A stretch of 64,000 nucleotides of DNA from Bacillus carboniphilus (lineage in GTDB: Bacteria; Bacillota; Bacilli; Bacillales; JC228). The stretch covers positions 62,001-126,000 of the forward strand of contig NZ_BAAADJ010000064.1 of the NCBI RefSeq assembly GCF_039522365.1, given 5' to 3'. The position numbers and the translations under genes are program-made. Below the pieces are notes generated by a model, which saw nothing but the letters and a program-made list of their open reading frames with translations, searched no databases and had not been told where the DNA came from. Shown here piece by piece: positions 1-9,613 of this stretch. Numbering within the stretch: the stretch's first letter is position 1; each line of letters begins with the position of its first letter.

Positions 1-719
1 CTGCATTAGGTGTGGATTGGAAAAAAGGAACAAAGGTTGCGGCTGCTGTTGAAATGATTCATACATATTCCTTAATTCATGATGACCTTCCAAGTATGGA
101 TGATGATGACTTAAGACGGGGAAAACCAACAAACCATAAAGTATATGGAGAAGCGATTGCTATTCTTGCTGGTGATGCTCTTCTAACCCACAGCTTTAAA
201 GTCCTCTCTACTTTAGACAGAAATAGATGGACGGATGCTCAAATACTCGAATTAATAACGGGATTGAGTGAATCATCAGGTGCTGAGGGCATGGTTGGTG
301 GACAAGTGGCAGATTTGTTAGGGGAAAATAAACAATTAACTATCGAAGAGTTAGAGTTTATTCACACTCATAAAACAGGTAAGCTGTTAGCATACAGTGT
401 AGATGCTGGTTGTATTTTAGGGAATGCTAGTGATGAACTTCGACAAAAATTAAAAACATTCTCCTATCACTTGGGACTTGCTTTTCAAATTAGGGATGAC
501 ATTTTGGATGAAGAAGGTGACCAAGAACGGATCGGTAAACCAGTAGGGAGCGACCTATCCAACAAAAAAAGCACATACCCACAACTATTGACACTAGAAG
601 GGGCAAAAGAGAAGCTCAACTACCATATCAACGCTTCAAATCAAATGATTCAGGATATACCAGGAGATACGACGTTTTTAAAAACAATAACTGACCTGAT
701 TGCAACTAGGGACCATTAA
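1..719 (+). CDS. ispA: Farnesyl diphosphate synthase, 5' end cut by the window
   Basis: Condenses isopentenyl diphosphate with allylic diphosphates to make farnesyl diphosphate in the cytoplasm. The reading frame is already open at base 3, so the true start lies before the window. Both aspartate-rich metal-binding motifs of trans-prenyltransferases are visible: DDLPSMDDDD, preceded by AAAVEMIHTYSLIH, and DDILDEEGD near the middle. The C-terminal GKPVGSDLSNKKSTYP segment is also typical of IspA. About 238 residues are present, roughly 55-60 fewer than the usual length. dxs follows about 100 bases downstream, the B. subtilis order, so the two probably belong to one isoprenoid operon. Confidence 0.95.
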   Translation, partial: ALGVDWKKGTKVAAAVEMIHTYSLIHDDLPSMDDDDLRRGKPTNHKVYGEAIAILAGDALLTHSFKVLSTLDRNRWTDAQILELITGLSESSGAEGMVGGQVADLLGENKQLTIEELEFIHTHKTGKLLAYSVDAGCILGNASDELRQKLKTFSYHLGLAFQIRDDILDEEGDQERIGKPVGSDLSNKKSTYPQLLTLEGAKEKLNYHINASNQMIQDIPGDTTFLKTITDLIATRDH

Positions 720-821
720 GAACATATACAATGCCCAGAAAACCTAGTATTTCTTGTGGAAATCTGTCAGAACGTTATAATAGAGAGAAACGAAAATAAA
801 ATAGGATATAAAAGGTTTATT

Positions 822-2738
822 ATGGATGAAAGCGAGTTGTTTACTTTGGATCTCTTAAACATAAAGGATCCTTCTTTTCTTAAGTCTATGTCAACTACTG
901 AGTTGGAAGCGCTTAGTGAAGAGATCCGTTCTTTTCTCATTGAAAATTTATCAAAAACCGGAGGGCATATAGGGCCAAATCTTGGCGTTGTAGAATTAAC
1001 CATTGCACTTCATAAATGCTTTGAAAGTCCAAAGGATAAGTTTCTATGGGATGTAGGACACCAGTCTTATGTTCATAAGATTTTAACTGGACGTGCTAAG
1101 GAATTTGGAACATTACGACAATACAAGGGTCTATGTGGATTTCCGAAACGCAATGAAAGTGAACATGATGTTTGGGAGACAGGGCATAGTTCTACTTCTC
1201 TTTCTGCTGCCATGGGTATGGCAATTGCTAGAGACTTAAAGAAAGAAAAAAGCTATATTGTGCCGGTAATAGGAGATGGAGCTTTAACGGGTGGTATGGC
1301 ACTCGAAGCATTAAATCATATTGGTGCAGAAAAGAAAAATATAATTGTAATCTTAAATGATAATGAAATGTCTATTGCTCCTAATGTAGGTGCTCTTCAT
1401 AATGTTCTGGGCAGATTACGTACAGCAGGTAAATATCAATGGGTAAAAGACGAACTAGAATATCTCTTAAAGAAAATTCCTGCAGTGGGTGGACGACTAG
1501 CCGCTACAGCAGAAAGAATTAAAGATACACTAAAGTATTTATTTGTATCAGGGATGTTCTTTGAAGAATTAGGTTTTACATACTTGGGCCCAGTTGATGG
1601 ACATTCTTATGAGGACCTTTTTGAGAACCTTCAGTACGCAAAGAAGACTGAGGGGCCGGTTTTGTTACATGTACTTACTAAAAAAGGGAAGGGTTATCAT
1701 CCTGCAGAAACAGATACGGTTGGAACATGGCATGGTACAGGACCTTATAAAATCGAAACAGGTGATTTTGTAAAACCAACAGCTATCGGTCCTGCCTGGA
1801 GTAAGTTAGTAAGTGAAACGGTCAGGAAATTAGCAAGGGAAGATGAGCGGATTGTTGCAATCACGCCTGCTATGCCAGTTGGTTCAAAACTTGAAGGCTT
1901 TGCAAGTGAATTCCCAGACCGGATGTACGATGTCGGTATTGCCGAACAACATGCAGCTACCGTTGCGGCTGGATTGGCTACACAGAATATGAAGCCATTC
2001 CTTGCGATTTATTCAACGTTTTTACAGCGAGCATACGACCAAGTCGTACATGATATTTGCAGACAAAACCTGAATGTGTTTATTGGAGTAGATCGTGCGG
2101 GTCTAGTTGGAGCGGACGGTGAAACGCATCAGGGAGTATTTGATATATCCTTTTTAAGGAGCTTACCAAATATGGTCTTAATGATGCCGAAGGATGAGAA
2201 TGAAGGACAGCATATGGTGAATACAGCTATTAAATATAATGATGGACCTATTTCCATGAGATTCCCAAGAGGAAATGGAATTGGGGTTCCATTAGATGAG
2301 GATTTAAAGACGATTCCAATCGGTAGTTGGGAAGTTCTAAAGGATGGAGAAGATGCGTGTATTCTAACATTTGGAACAACAATTCAAATGGCATTGGATG
2401 CAGCAACACAGTTGGAGGAAACTGGCCTTTCCATAAAGGTTGTAAATGCCAGGTTTATTAAACCTTTAGATGAGCCTATGTTACATGACCTATTAGGTCA
2501 AGAAATGCCAATTCTTACAATTGAAGAGGCAATCCTCCAAGGTGGATTTGGTAGTGCTGTTTTAGAATTTGCACACGAAAATAATTATCACAATGCTAAG
2601 ATCAATAGAATGGGAATTCCTGATCAATTTATTGAGCATGGAAGTGTCTCTAAGCTTTTAGAAGAGATAGGAATGACAACAGAAAATGTTGTCAAACTAT
2701 TAACAAGCATGATTCCACAAAAACAAAAAAGGGCTTAA
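822..2738 (+). CDS. dxs: 1-deoxy-D-xylulose-5-phosphate synthase
   Basis: Thiamine-diphosphate enzyme that joins pyruvate and glyceraldehyde 3-phosphate, the first step of the MEP isoprenoid pathway. Visible are the N-terminal [15 protein letters not shown] segment, the ThDP site [18 protein letters not shown] (about residues 151-168), the catalytic region [15 protein letters not shown] (about 372) and a transketolase C-terminal domain. The frame is open from 756, but ATG 822 is preferred: AAAGG lies about 7 bases upstream and it gives 638 residues against about 633 in B. subtilis. TTG 846 ([10 protein letters not shown]) is an alternative. The next gene begins 3 bases after the stop, so the two are likely co-transcribed. 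Confidence 0.95.
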   Translation: MDESELFTLDLLNIKDPSFLKSMSTTELEALSEEIRSFLIENLSKTGGHIGPNLGVVELTIALHKCFESPKDKFLWDVGHQSYVHKILTGRAKEFGTLRQYKGLCGFPKRNESEHDVWETGHSSTSLSAAMGMAIARDLKKEKSYIVPVIGDGALTGGMALEALNHIGAEKKNIIVILNDNEMSIAPNVGALHNVLGRLRTAGKYQWVKDELEYLLKKIPAVGGRLAATAERIKDTLKYLFVSGMFFEELGFTYLGPVDGHSYEDLFENLQYAKKTEGPVLLHVLTKKGKGYHPAETDTVGTWHGTGPYKIETGDFVKPTAIGPAWSKLVSETVRKLAREDERIVAITPAMPVGSKLEGFASEFPDRMYDVGIAEQHAATVAAGLATQNMKPFLAIYSTFLQRAYDQVVHDICRQNLNVFIGVDRAGLVGADGETHQGVFDISFLRSLPNMVLMMPKDENEGQHMVNTAIKYNDGPISMRFPRGNGIGVPLDEDLKTIPIGSWEVLKDGEDACILTFGTTIQMALDAATQLEETGLSIKVVNARFIKPLDEPMLHDLLGQEMPILTIEEAILQGGFGSAVLEFAHENNYHNAKINRMGIPDQFIEHGSVSKLLEEIGMTTENVVKLLTSMIPQKQKRA

Positions 2739-2741
2739 ATA

Positions 2742-3554
2742 ATGAGTGAAAAAAAAGAAAGACTAGATGTATTATTAGTCGAGCAAGGTTTATTTGAAAC
2801 AAGGGAAAAAGCAAAACGTGCCATCATGGCAGGTCTGATTTATAGTAATGAAGTTAGATTGGAAAAACCGGGAGAAAAAATCCCGATAAACAGCCCACTT
2901 ACTGTAAAGGGGAAAGTATTGCCCTATGTATCAAGAGGTGGGCTTAAGCTTGAAAAAGCCATTGAGGCCTTTCAGTTAGATTTATCCCAAAAAGTGATGA
3001 TTGATGTTGGTTCCTCAACGGGTGGCTTTACAGACTGTGGTCTGCAAAACGGAGTTATACTGTCTTATGCAATTGATGTTGGTTACAATCAGTTAGCGTG
3101 GAAGCTTAGACAGGATGAGCGAGTAGTAGTCATGGAAAGAACGAATTTCCGCTATGTTACGAAAGATGACCTAAAAGGGCCAGTTCCTAATTTCGGAACT
3201 ATTGATGTTTCCTTCATCTCGCTGACCATCATTTTACCTGTATTGAAGAATCTGGTTGAAGATGGAACAAAAATTGTGGCTCTAGTAAAGCCGCAATTTG
3301 AAGCTGGCAAAGAACAGGTTGGGAAGAAAGGTATTGTTCGTGACCCATCCATCCATGCTCAGGTAATCGAAAAAATCATCACACATGCATTAGGAGAAGG
3401 CTATAGTATTGACGGCTTAACCTACTCACCTATCACAGGTGGGGAAGGAAACATTGAGTTTTTACTTCTATTATCCTGGAATAAGGGAGAAGCTAAAAAC
3501 AATTTGGATGTCGATGTAAACGAAGTGGTTAAAAATGCACATGAATCACTATGA
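2742..3554 (+). CDS. yqxC: TlyA-family rRNA 2'-O-methyltransferase
   Basis: Predicted S-adenosylmethionine-dependent rRNA methyltransferase of the hemolysin A/TlyA family. An S4 RNA-binding domain covers about residues 5-65 (RLDVLLVEQGLFETREKAKRAIMAG). An FtsJ-like domain follows, with the SAM-binding stretch DVGSSTGGFTDCGL near residue 90 and the KPQFE motif near 185. Length is 270 residues, normal for the family. It starts 3 bases after dxs and ends in an intrinsic terminator, so it closes the ispA-dxs operon. The hemolysin name is historical; rRNA modification is inferred from the family. Confidence 0.88.
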   Translation: MSEKKERLDVLLVEQGLFETREKAKRAIMAGLIYSNEVRLEKPGEKIPINSPLTVKGKVLPYVSRGGLKLEKAIEAFQLDLSQKVMIDVGSSTGGFTDCGLQNGVILSYAIDVGYNQLAWKLRQDERVVVMERTNFRYVTKDDLKGPVPNFGTIDVSFISLTIILPVLKNLVEDGTKIVALVKPQFEAGKEQVGKKGIVRDPSIHAQVIEKIITHALGEGYSIDGLTYSPITGGEGNIEFLLLLSWNKGEAKNNLDVDVNEVVKNAHESL

Positions 3555-3584
3555 AAAGCTCCTCAGGTTGGAGCTTTTTGTTTT
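3554..3584 (+). terminator. Terminator after yqxC
   Basis: AAAAGCTCC pairs with GGAGCTTTT around a short loop, followed by a T run. It separates the isoprenoid operon from ahrC. Confidence 0.85.
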
Positions 3585-3684
3585 GGGTTAAAGTTTTATG
3601 TAAAGAAGGATACTTATCCAAATTATAGGTTTATGATATGATGAAGAAAATAAGGTCATTTGAATTGAACGAGGTGTGTTGGGG

Positions 3685-4134
3685 TTGAATAAAGGTCAAA
3701 GACATATAAAAATTAGAGAATTTATAACAAATCAGGAAATTGAAACACAAGACGAACTTGTAGATTGTCTACGAGAAGCTGGTTTTAATGTTACGCAGGC
3801 AACAGTTTCACGTGACATTAAGGAACTGCATTTAGTAAAAGTGCCTTTGAGTGACGGAAGATATAAATATAGCTTACCTGCTGATCAGAGGTTTAACCCA
3901 TTACAAAAGTTAAAGCGTGCCTTAATGGATGCTTTTGTTAAAATTGACCAGGCTAGTCACCTTATAGTCATGAAAACACTTCCAGGTAACGCACAAGCTA
4001 TTGGGGCTTTAATTGATAATTTAGATTGGGAAGAAATCATGGGAACTATTTGTGGAGATGACACTTGCTTAATCATTTGTCGAAAACCTGAGGATACGGA
4101 TAAAATTTCTCAAAGATTTTTAGAGATGCTTTAA
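3685..4134 (+). CDS. ahrC: Arginine repressor/activator AhrC (ArgR family)
   Basis: Arginine-responsive DNA-binding protein that represses arginine biosynthesis and activates catabolism. The N-terminal winged helix carries the recognition segment [15 protein letters not shown]. The C-terminal arginine-binding and oligomerisation domain ends with [13 protein letters not shown]. The frame is open from GTG 3676, but TTG 3685 has GAGGTG 8 bases upstream and gives [12 protein letters not shown] and 149 residues, the B. subtilis AhrC length. Its expected target, the argC operon, lies in this same window near 58.4 kb with a palindromic operator-like site. Confidence 0.96.
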   Translation: MNKGQRHIKIREFITNQEIETQDELVDCLREAGFNVTQATVSRDIKELHLVKVPLSDGRYKYSLPADQRFNPLQKLKRALMDAFVKIDQASHLIVMKTLPGNAQAIGALIDNLDWEEIMGTICGDDTCLIICRKPEDTDKISQRFLEML

Positions 4135-4151
4135 AAAAGAGGGTGACCTAG

Positions 4152-5864
4152 TTGTTAGCTGAATTGACAATACGGAATTTTGCCATTATTGATGAATTAA
4201 CTTTTTCGTTTAAGGATGGTCTCTCAGTTCTAACTGGAGAAACTGGAGCGGGTAAGTCCATAATTATTGATGCCATTGGCCTTCTAGCAGGCTCACGAGG
4301 GTCTTCAGAATTTATTCGACATGAAGAGGAAAAAGCGGAGTTGGAAGGGCTATTTTTTGTAAATGCCAACCATCCAGTTTTTGAGAAGCTCCGGGAATAC
4401 GGATGTCCCGCAGATGAAGAGAATATCATTCTAAGGCGAGATATATATCGTCATGGTAAAAGTGTATGTCGAGTAAATGGGAAGTTAGTAACAATTGCTT
4501 TACTAAGAGAAATTGCTAGCGCGTTAATCGATATTCATGGACAACATGAGCACCAAGTTTTATTAAATGAAGAGGAACACCTTTCCCTTCTTGATCAATA
4601 CGGAGGGAAGAAAATTCACCAAGCTTTATCATCCTATCAGGAGATATTTGCTGATTACGAAAAAACAAAAAGTCAATTGAAGCAGCTCAGTCAGAATGAG
4701 CAAGAAAATGTACAACGTATAGATCTTCTTCAATTTCAGCTAAATGAAATAAAGAATGCAAACTTAATGGCAAACGAAGATGATGATTTAAAAGCAGAAA
4801 AGCAAAAGCTCCTCCATTATGAACAGCTGTTTAAACAGCTACAAATTAGCTACGATGCCATTCAAGGTGAACAAAAAGGGTTAGATTGGTTAGGTATGGC
4901 CATGGCGGAATTGGAACAAGCCCAAGAAATTGACCCCAAAAATAAAGAATGGTATGAAGCCGTTTCTAATGCGTTTTATAGCCTAGAGGACGTAGCGCGT
5001 GGTATAAGAGATCAAATTCATACTTTTGAATATGACGAGGCTCGATTAAATGACGTCGAAAGTCGCTTAAACGAAATCGGACAATTGAAACGGAAATATG
5101 GAAAAAGTGTTTCTGAAATCGTGGAATATGCAGCGGGTATCGAAGAAGAACTTGAAAAATTGCAAAACAGAGAGTCACATATTGAAGATCTTTCTAAAAA
5201 GCTTAAGTCCATTGAGCTGGATTTAGAAGTAGAAGCTAAAAACCTCCTGGAATTACGTCAACATTTTGCAAATCAGCTGACAAAAGATATTCACAAACAA
5301 TTAAAGGACTTATATATGGACAAGACCGTTTTCGAAGTTGAATTTAAAACCTCAACTCAATACACGAAGAATGGAAAAGGCTCTGTTGTTTTCTTATTAT
5401 CACCTAATCCAGGAGAGCCACTTAAGCCTTTATCAAAGATTGCATCTGGAGGAGAACTGTCTAGAATTATGTTAGCAATCAAGAGTATTCTCTCTAAGCA
5501 TCAAAAAATAACCTCGATTATTTTTGATGAAGTAGACACAGGTGTGAGTGGTAGGGTGGCTCAATCCATGGGCGAGAAAATATACGAGCTTTCCGTGCAA
5601 TCTCAGGTGTTATGTATTTCTCACTTGCCACAGGTTGCGGCTATGGCCGATTCTCATTATTACATTATGAAGAAAATTGAAAAAAATCGCACTTCTACCA
5701 CTGTCAAAACATTGAAAAATGATGAACAGATTAACGAAATTGGTAAAATGATGTCGGGTACTGAAATTACAGAGGCGACTAAACAACATGCCAAAGAGCT
5801 TATTGATTATGCCAATAAGTACAAGAAAAATCTGAAACAAAATAGAGAAAAAATTTATAATTAG
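4152..5864 (+). CDS. recN: DNA repair protein RecN
   Basis: SMC-like ATPase that acts early at double-strand breaks. Walker A GETGAGKSIIIDAI is at about residues 29-42, a long coiled coil occupies the middle (about 150-380), and the ABC signature ASGGELSRIMLAI and Walker B SIIFDEVDTGVSG are near 430-470. Length of 570 residues is close to the B. subtilis protein. TTG at 4152 is preceded by GAGGGTGA and yields MLAELTIRNFAIID, the expected N-terminus. It sits between ahrC and spoIVB as in B. subtilis. Confidence 0.96.
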   Translation: MLAELTIRNFAIIDELTFSFKDGLSVLTGETGAGKSIIIDAIGLLAGSRGSSEFIRHEEEKAELEGLFFVNANHPVFEKLREYGCPADEENIILRRDIYRHGKSVCRVNGKLVTIALLREIASALIDIHGQHEHQVLLNEEEHLSLLDQYGGKKIHQALSSYQEIFADYEKTKSQLKQLSQNEQENVQRIDLLQFQLNEIKNANLMANEDDDLKAEKQKLLHYEQLFKQLQISYDAIQGEQKGLDWLGMAMAELEQAQEIDPKNKEWYEAVSNAFYSLEDVARGIRDQIHTFEYDEARLNDVESRLNEIGQLKRKYGKSVSEIVEYAAGIEEELEKLQNRESHIEDLSKKLKSIELDLEVEAKNLLELRQHFANQLTKDIHKQLKDLYMDKTVFEVEFKTSTQYTKNGKGSVVFLLSPNPGEPLKPLSKIASGGELSRIMLAIKSILSKHQKITSIIFDEVDTGVSGRVAQSMGEKIYELSVQSQVLCISHLPQVAAMADSHYYIMKKIEKNRTSTTVKTLKNDEQINEIGKMMSGTEITEATKQHAKELIDYANKYKKNLKQNREKIYN

Positions 5865-5871
5865 TAACAAG

Positions 5872-5908
5872 AAAAGCCACAATTTAATGTGGCTTTTTTT
5901 CGTTTTTT
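5872..5908 (+). terminator. Terminator after recN
   Basis: AAAAGCCAC and GTGGCTTTT form a stem with an 8-base loop, followed by a long T-rich run. Confidence 0.88.
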
Positions 5909-6024
5909 TATACGTTTTGATTCTTTTCATTTCTTTCTATATCCAGTTATAATCCAACCGGTCAAAGGTAACATTAAAAGTGTAGCCATTCAAAATCGTA
6001 GAGCAGAAGCGAGGAGAGTGTGAA

Positions 6025-7311
6025 ATGAATCGTAAGTCATTTAGAATAACAACAGGAATTCTTCTCCTTGTTTCTTTACTAGCCCTTAACTTCTACAAGC
6101 CCTTTCAAGAATTTTTATCAGTTCCAAAGCATGTTGTGTTATTTCAAGGAAGTGAAGAAACCTTCGCCGTATCAACTCCTGTAACAGCCACTTCATCTAA
6201 GGATGATGGGGCGGTCTCAGTCTTTAAGGAAAATAATAGCTTAATCGTTCAAGGGGAACGTCCTGGTTCCCAAGAAGTAGTATTTGAATTAGCTGGTCTT
6301 CCTATTAAGCGTGTAGGTGTTGATGTTCTTAAGGATTTTAAGGTTATTCCAGGAGGACAATCAATTGGTGTAAAATTAAATACTCTTGGCGTTTTGGTTG
6401 TTGGTTATCATCAAGTTGAAACCGAAAAGGGAAGAGTCTCTCCCGGTGAATTAGCGGGCATCCAGGTTGGAGATATTATTACGAAGATTAATGGTGAAAA
6501 AATTGAAAAAATGTCTGATGTAGCCCCGTTTGTACAAAAGGCAGGAGAAAGTGGGAAGCCATTAGACTTAGAGGTAAAGCGTGAAAAAGAGACGATAAAA
6601 ACACAGCTTATGCCAGAGCAAAGTAAGGGTGAATCCAATTATAAGCTAGGGCTTTATATCCGTGATTCAGCAGCGGGTATTGGGACCATGACTTTTTATG
6701 AACCAAAGTCAAAGAAATATGGAGCTCTCGGACATGTTATATCAGACATGGATACGAAAAAGCCAATTGTTGTAGAAGATGGTCAAATTGTAAGATCTAC
6801 TGTAACCTCAATCGAAAAAGGTAAAGGTGGAAATCCTGGAGAAAAGCATGCCAGGTTCACATCTGAACATGAAGTAATTGGTGATATTACTCGTAATAGT
6901 CCCTTTGGGATTTTTGGAAAATTAAATACTTCTATAGAAAATGGTATCATGGATGAGGCTTTGCCAATTGCTTTGTCTCACCAAGTAAAAGAAGGACCCG
7001 CACAAATTCTGACAGTAGTCGAAAATGATGAGGTCGAATTATTCGATATTGAAATTGTTAGTACAATTCCGCAAAAATTCCCTGCAACAAAAGGAATGGT
7101 TATTAAAGTAACGGACCAACGTTTATTAGATCAAACAGGTGGAATCGTCCAAGGGATGAGCGGAAGCCCAATTATTCAAAACGGAAAATTAGTGGGAGCC
7201 GTAACTCATGTTTTTGTTAATGATCCATCAAGTGGTTACGGTGTTCATATAGAATGGATGCTCAATGAAGCAGGAATAGACATATATCAGAAAAAAGAAA
7301 AAGCTAGCTAA
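6025..7311 (+). CDS. spoIVB: SpoIVB serine peptidase (sporulation checkpoint)
   Basis: Forespore-made peptidase of family S55. In B. subtilis it crosses the inner forespore membrane and cleaves SpoIVFA, triggering pro-sigma-K processing. A signal/membrane segment (about residues 9-25), a PDZ domain (about 110-195) and the peptidase domain are visible. The catalytic histidine lies in [10 protein letters not shown] and the serine in GMSGSPI (about residue 379). Length is 428 residues against 426 in B. subtilis. A strong GAGGAGAG ribosome binding site precedes the ATG. The neighbouring spo0A is the usual arrangement. Confidence 0.97.
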   Translation: MNRKSFRITTGILLLVSLLALNFYKPFQEFLSVPKHVVLFQGSEETFAVSTPVTATSSKDDGAVSVFKENNSLIVQGERPGSQEVVFELAGLPIKRVGVDVLKDFKVIPGGQSIGVKLNTLGVLVVGYHQVETEKGRVSPGELAGIQVGDIITKINGEKIEKMSDVAPFVQKAGESGKPLDLEVKREKETIKTQLMPEQSKGESNYKLGLYIRDSAAGIGTMTFYEPKSKKYGALGHVISDMDTKKPIVVEDGQIVRSTVTSIEKGKGGNPGEKHARFTSEHEVIGDITRNSPFGIFGKLNTSIENGIMDEALPIALSHQVKEGPAQILTVVENDEVELFDIEIVSTIPQKFPATKGMVIKVTDQRLLDQTGGIVQGMSGSPIIQNGKLVGAVTHVFVNDPSSGYGVHIEWMLNEAGIDIYQKKEKAS

Positions 7312-7340
7312 CAGGCGTCCGTGGCGCCTGTTTTTCTTTT
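7310..7340 (+). terminator. Terminator after spoIVB
   Basis: AACAGGCG and CGCCTGTT form the stem around TCCGTGG, followed by a T-rich tail. Confidence 0.88.
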
Positions 7341-7374
7341 TTTTGTGCTATGATGAAGAAACAAACAAAGATTT

Positions 7375-7382
7375 TTCGACAA
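7375..7382 (-). promoter_or_regulatory. Spo0A box (distal) in the spo0A promoter region
   Basis: TTCGACAA is an exact inverse match to the 0A box TTGTCGAA. It lies about 200 bases before spo0A, consistent with the autoregulatory boxes known upstream of B. subtilis spo0A. Confidence 0.75.
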
Positions 7383-7488
7383 AATCACAGTTGGAAATGT
7401 GTCAAATATCGAAAAGCGTCGAAAATAAAAGAATTTGAGAGAATGAGGGAGATTTACCTTATTTTTTAAGATTTTTTAAAAAAAGAAG

Positions 7489-7515
7489 AGGAATTTTTAT
7501 TGCATTGTCGAAATT
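7489..7515 (+). promoter_or_regulatory. Spo0A box and possible sigma-H promoter before spo0A
   Basis: TTGTCGAA at 7505-7512 is a perfect direct 0A box about 65 bases before the spo0A start. AGGAATT at 7489-7495 fits the sigma-H -35 consensus, and CGAAATT at 7509-7515 is a weak -10 at 13-base spacing that overlaps the box. The box is clear. The sigma-H assignment is an inference based on B. subtilis spo0A having such a promoter. Confidence 0.6.
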
Positions 7516-7576
7516 GTCAGTTAGAATAGAAAACAGATGATATTTGTTAGCACAAAGAAGTCGAGGAGGAAGTCTG

Positions 7577-8371
7577 TTGAAAAAGATAAAAGTATGCATT
7601 GTAGATGATAATAGAGAGCTTGTAGGCTTATTAGAGGAATATGTTTCTGAACAAGAAGATATGGAGGTTGTTGGTGTTGCCAATAACGGTCAAGACTGTC
7701 TACAGCTATTAGAAGACACTGAAGTAGATGTTTTAGTGTTAGATATTATTATGCCTCATCTAGACGGATTAGCTGTATTAGAAAAGCTTAGAGAGAACAA
7801 GAAAACTCCTTTCCCTCATGTCATTATGTTGACTGCATTTGGGCAAGAAGATGTGACGAAAAAAGCGGTTGATTTAGGTGCGTCTTATTTTATTTTAAAA
7901 CCGTTTGATATGGATAACTTGACAAGTCATATCCGCCAAGTTGGATCTAAGCTTAACGGAAGTATTAAAAAACCATCCGGCCAGACAAAAACTACATCAC
8001 AGACTGAATCAAAAGGAAAAAATTTAGAGGGAAGCATTACTAGTATCATCCACGAAATCGGAGTTCCAGCACATATTAAAGGTTATTTATACTTAAGAGA
8101 AGCCATTACAATGGTTTATAACGACATAGAATTGTTAGGCTCTATAACTAAGGTGTTATACCCTGACATTGCAAAAAAATATAATACAACTGCTAGTCGA
8201 GTAGAACGTGCTATTCGTCATGCGATTGAAGTAGCATGGAGCCGTGGTAATATTGATTCTATATCTTCATTATTTGGGTATACTGTTAGTATGTCTAAAG
8301 CCAAGCCAACGAACAGTGAGTTTATCGCAATGGTTGCGGATAAATTAAGATTGGAGCATAAAGCCTCCTAA
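7577..8371 (+). CDS. spo0A: Sporulation master regulator Spo0A
   Basis: Phosphorelay response regulator that commits the cell to sporulation. The receiver domain (about 1-125) shows the acidic pair D10/D11, phospho-acceptor D56 in [13 protein letters not shown] and the conserved lysine in FILKPFD. A variable linker (about 128-150) leads to the effector domain, which contains the near-invariant [19 protein letters not shown] and the recognition region [21 protein letters not shown]. The frame is open from 7544, but TTG 7577 follows GAGGAGGA at 6 bases and gives [12 protein letters not shown], 264 residues (267 in B. subtilis). Two perfect 0A boxes upstream point to autoregulation. Confidence 0.98.
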   Translation: MKKIKVCIVDDNRELVGLLEEYVSEQEDMEVVGVANNGQDCLQLLEDTEVDVLVLDIIMPHLDGLAVLEKLRENKKTPFPHVIMLTAFGQEDVTKKAVDLGASYFILKPFDMDNLTSHIRQVGSKLNGSIKKPSGQTKTTSQTESKGKNLEGSITSIIHEIGVPAHIKGYLYLREAITMVYNDIELLGSITKVLYPDIAKKYNTTASRVERAIRHAIEVAWSRGNIDSISSLFGYTVSMSKAKPTNSEFIAMVADKLRLEHKAS

Positions 8372-8412
8372 TTGTTAATAGATATTATTTGATACTTATT
8401 TCATTCCATTAG

Positions 8413-8447
8413 CCCAATAAGTCTGCTTGAAGACCTATTGGGTTTTT
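8413..8447 (+). terminator. Terminator after spo0A
   Basis: CCCAATA at 8413 pairs with TATTGGG at 8436, with AGTC/GACC pairs inside, followed by TTTTT. Confidence 0.85.
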
Positions 8448-8478
8448 GCATATGTTCTTTACAGAAGGAGGGCATCTA

Positions 8479-9219
8479 ATGACGCAAATTATTGCACATC
8501 GAGGATCTAGTAAAGTAGAGCCAGAAAACACCATGCCAGCTTTTCAACAAGCCTACAAAGATGGGGCAGATGGAATCGAGATAGATGTTCAACTAACAAA
8601 GGATGGAGAAATTGTTGTAATCCATGATGAAAAGGTAGACCGTACTACTAATGGTAAAGGATATGTGAAAGATTACTCCCTAAAAGAACTCCAGAAATTA
8701 AACGCCAATAATAAATTCCCAACCATCCATAAAGTTACGATACCAACGCTTATAGAAATTTTAGAATGGATAGTTTCAAATGAAATGACCCTTCATATTG
8801 AATTAAAAAATGGGGTCGTTCCTTATCCTGAGCTTGAGGAAAAGGTTATTCAACTAATCCGTCTTTATGGCGTTGAAAATCGCGTAATACTATCCTCGTT
8901 TAATCATTATAGTATTGTGAAGTGTTACCGGCTTGCACCTGAAATTGAAACCGCCCCCATTTATAAAAGTGGAATATTTATGCCTTGGGTGTATGCCCAA
9001 AGTATCCGAGCAAAAGGCATACACCCACATTACTTAGCGGCACCAAACGAACTTATAGAAGAAAGCATGAAAAATGGAATACAGGTACGTCCCTATACCG
9101 TTAACAAAGAAAAGGATATGAAGAGGTTAATTGAAGTGAATTGTACGGCTTTTATTACAGATTATCCTGAGAAGGCTGTTCGATTAAAAGAAAAACTTAA
9201 AAAAAAAACGACCCCATGA
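8479..9219 (+). CDS. yqiK: Glycerophosphodiester phosphodiesterase
   Basis: GDPD-family TIM-barrel enzyme expected to hydrolyse glycerophosphodiesters to glycerol 3-phosphate and an alcohol. The N-terminal IIAHRGSSKVEPENTMPAF holds the catalytic histidine and arginine, with EIDVQLTKDGEIVVIHD following (metal-binding E and D, second catalytic H). Length is 246 residues, matching the short cytoplasmic family; there is no signal peptide. ATG 8479 has GAAGGAGG about 7 bases upstream, so the frame extension back to 8446 is not used. A convergent terminator overlaps the 3' end. Confidence 0.9.
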   Translation: MTQIIAHRGSSKVEPENTMPAFQQAYKDGADGIEIDVQLTKDGEIVVIHDEKVDRTTNGKGYVKDYSLKELQKLNANNKFPTIHKVTIPTLIEILEWIVSNEMTLHIELKNGVVPYPELEEKVIQLIRLYGVENRVILSSFNHYSIVKCYRLAPEIETAPIYKSGIFMPWVYAQSIRAKGIHPHYLAAPNELIEESMKNGIQVRPYTVNKEKDMKRLIEVNCTAFITDYPEKAVRLKEKLKKKTTP

Positions 9220-9240
9220 ATGCGAACGGGGTCGTTTTGT
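9205..9240. terminator. Bidirectional terminator between yqiK and yqzF
   Basis: AAAACGACCCC pairs perfectly with GGGGTCGTTTT. A and T runs on both flanks allow termination in both directions; the two flanking genes converge here. Confidence 0.88.
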
Positions 9241-9241
9241 A

Positions 9242-9472
9242 TTAACGAAATCTCTTTTGAACTCTTTGGTTTTTACGGTCTCTTCTAAATATAAATCCAG
9301 CAATAAACGCAATGCCACCAACCGTTAAAGCTAGACCTAATAAAAATTGTAGCCATAAAAAGGGAATGGGGTCGTGTAAAATAGTGAAAACAGTATCTCT
9401 CATCCACTTGATTCCCACACCAGCTAAAATACCTGGGATTAACATTATGATTAAAGCAATAATACGATCCAT
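9242..9472 (-). CDS. yqzF: Small membrane protein YqzF (DUF2627 family)
   Basis: Membrane protein of 76 residues with two predicted helices, about 3-20 (IALIIMLIPGILAGVGIKW) and 40-62 (FLWLQFLLGLALTVGGIAFIAGF), and a basic tail RRDRKNQRVQKRF. The sequence fits the DUF2627/YqzF family, found at this locus in B. subtilis relatives. ATG follows GGGGAG at about 6 bases on the minus strand. Function is unknown. It stands alone, converging on yqiK and divergent from bkdR. Confidence 0.8.
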   Translation of the reverse strand: MDRIIALIIMLIPGILAGVGIKWMRDTVFTILHDPIPFLWLQFLLGLALTVGGIAFIAGFIFRRDRKNQRVQKRFR

Positions 9473-9613
9473 TATAATCTCCCCACGTTTAAAGACTTTC
9501 CTTTTAATCTAGACAATCATAACACAGGTTATTAGAAAATTCATTTGTAAAACAAGTCTTTATACTTTAGAATGAAGATGTGAAATAACTTGCAGTCATC
9601 CAAAAAGGTGTGA

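Noticed and set aside
4148-5930. Minus-strand frames of 60-110 codons across recN
   Set aside because: Shadows of a complete, well-conserved gene on the other strand.
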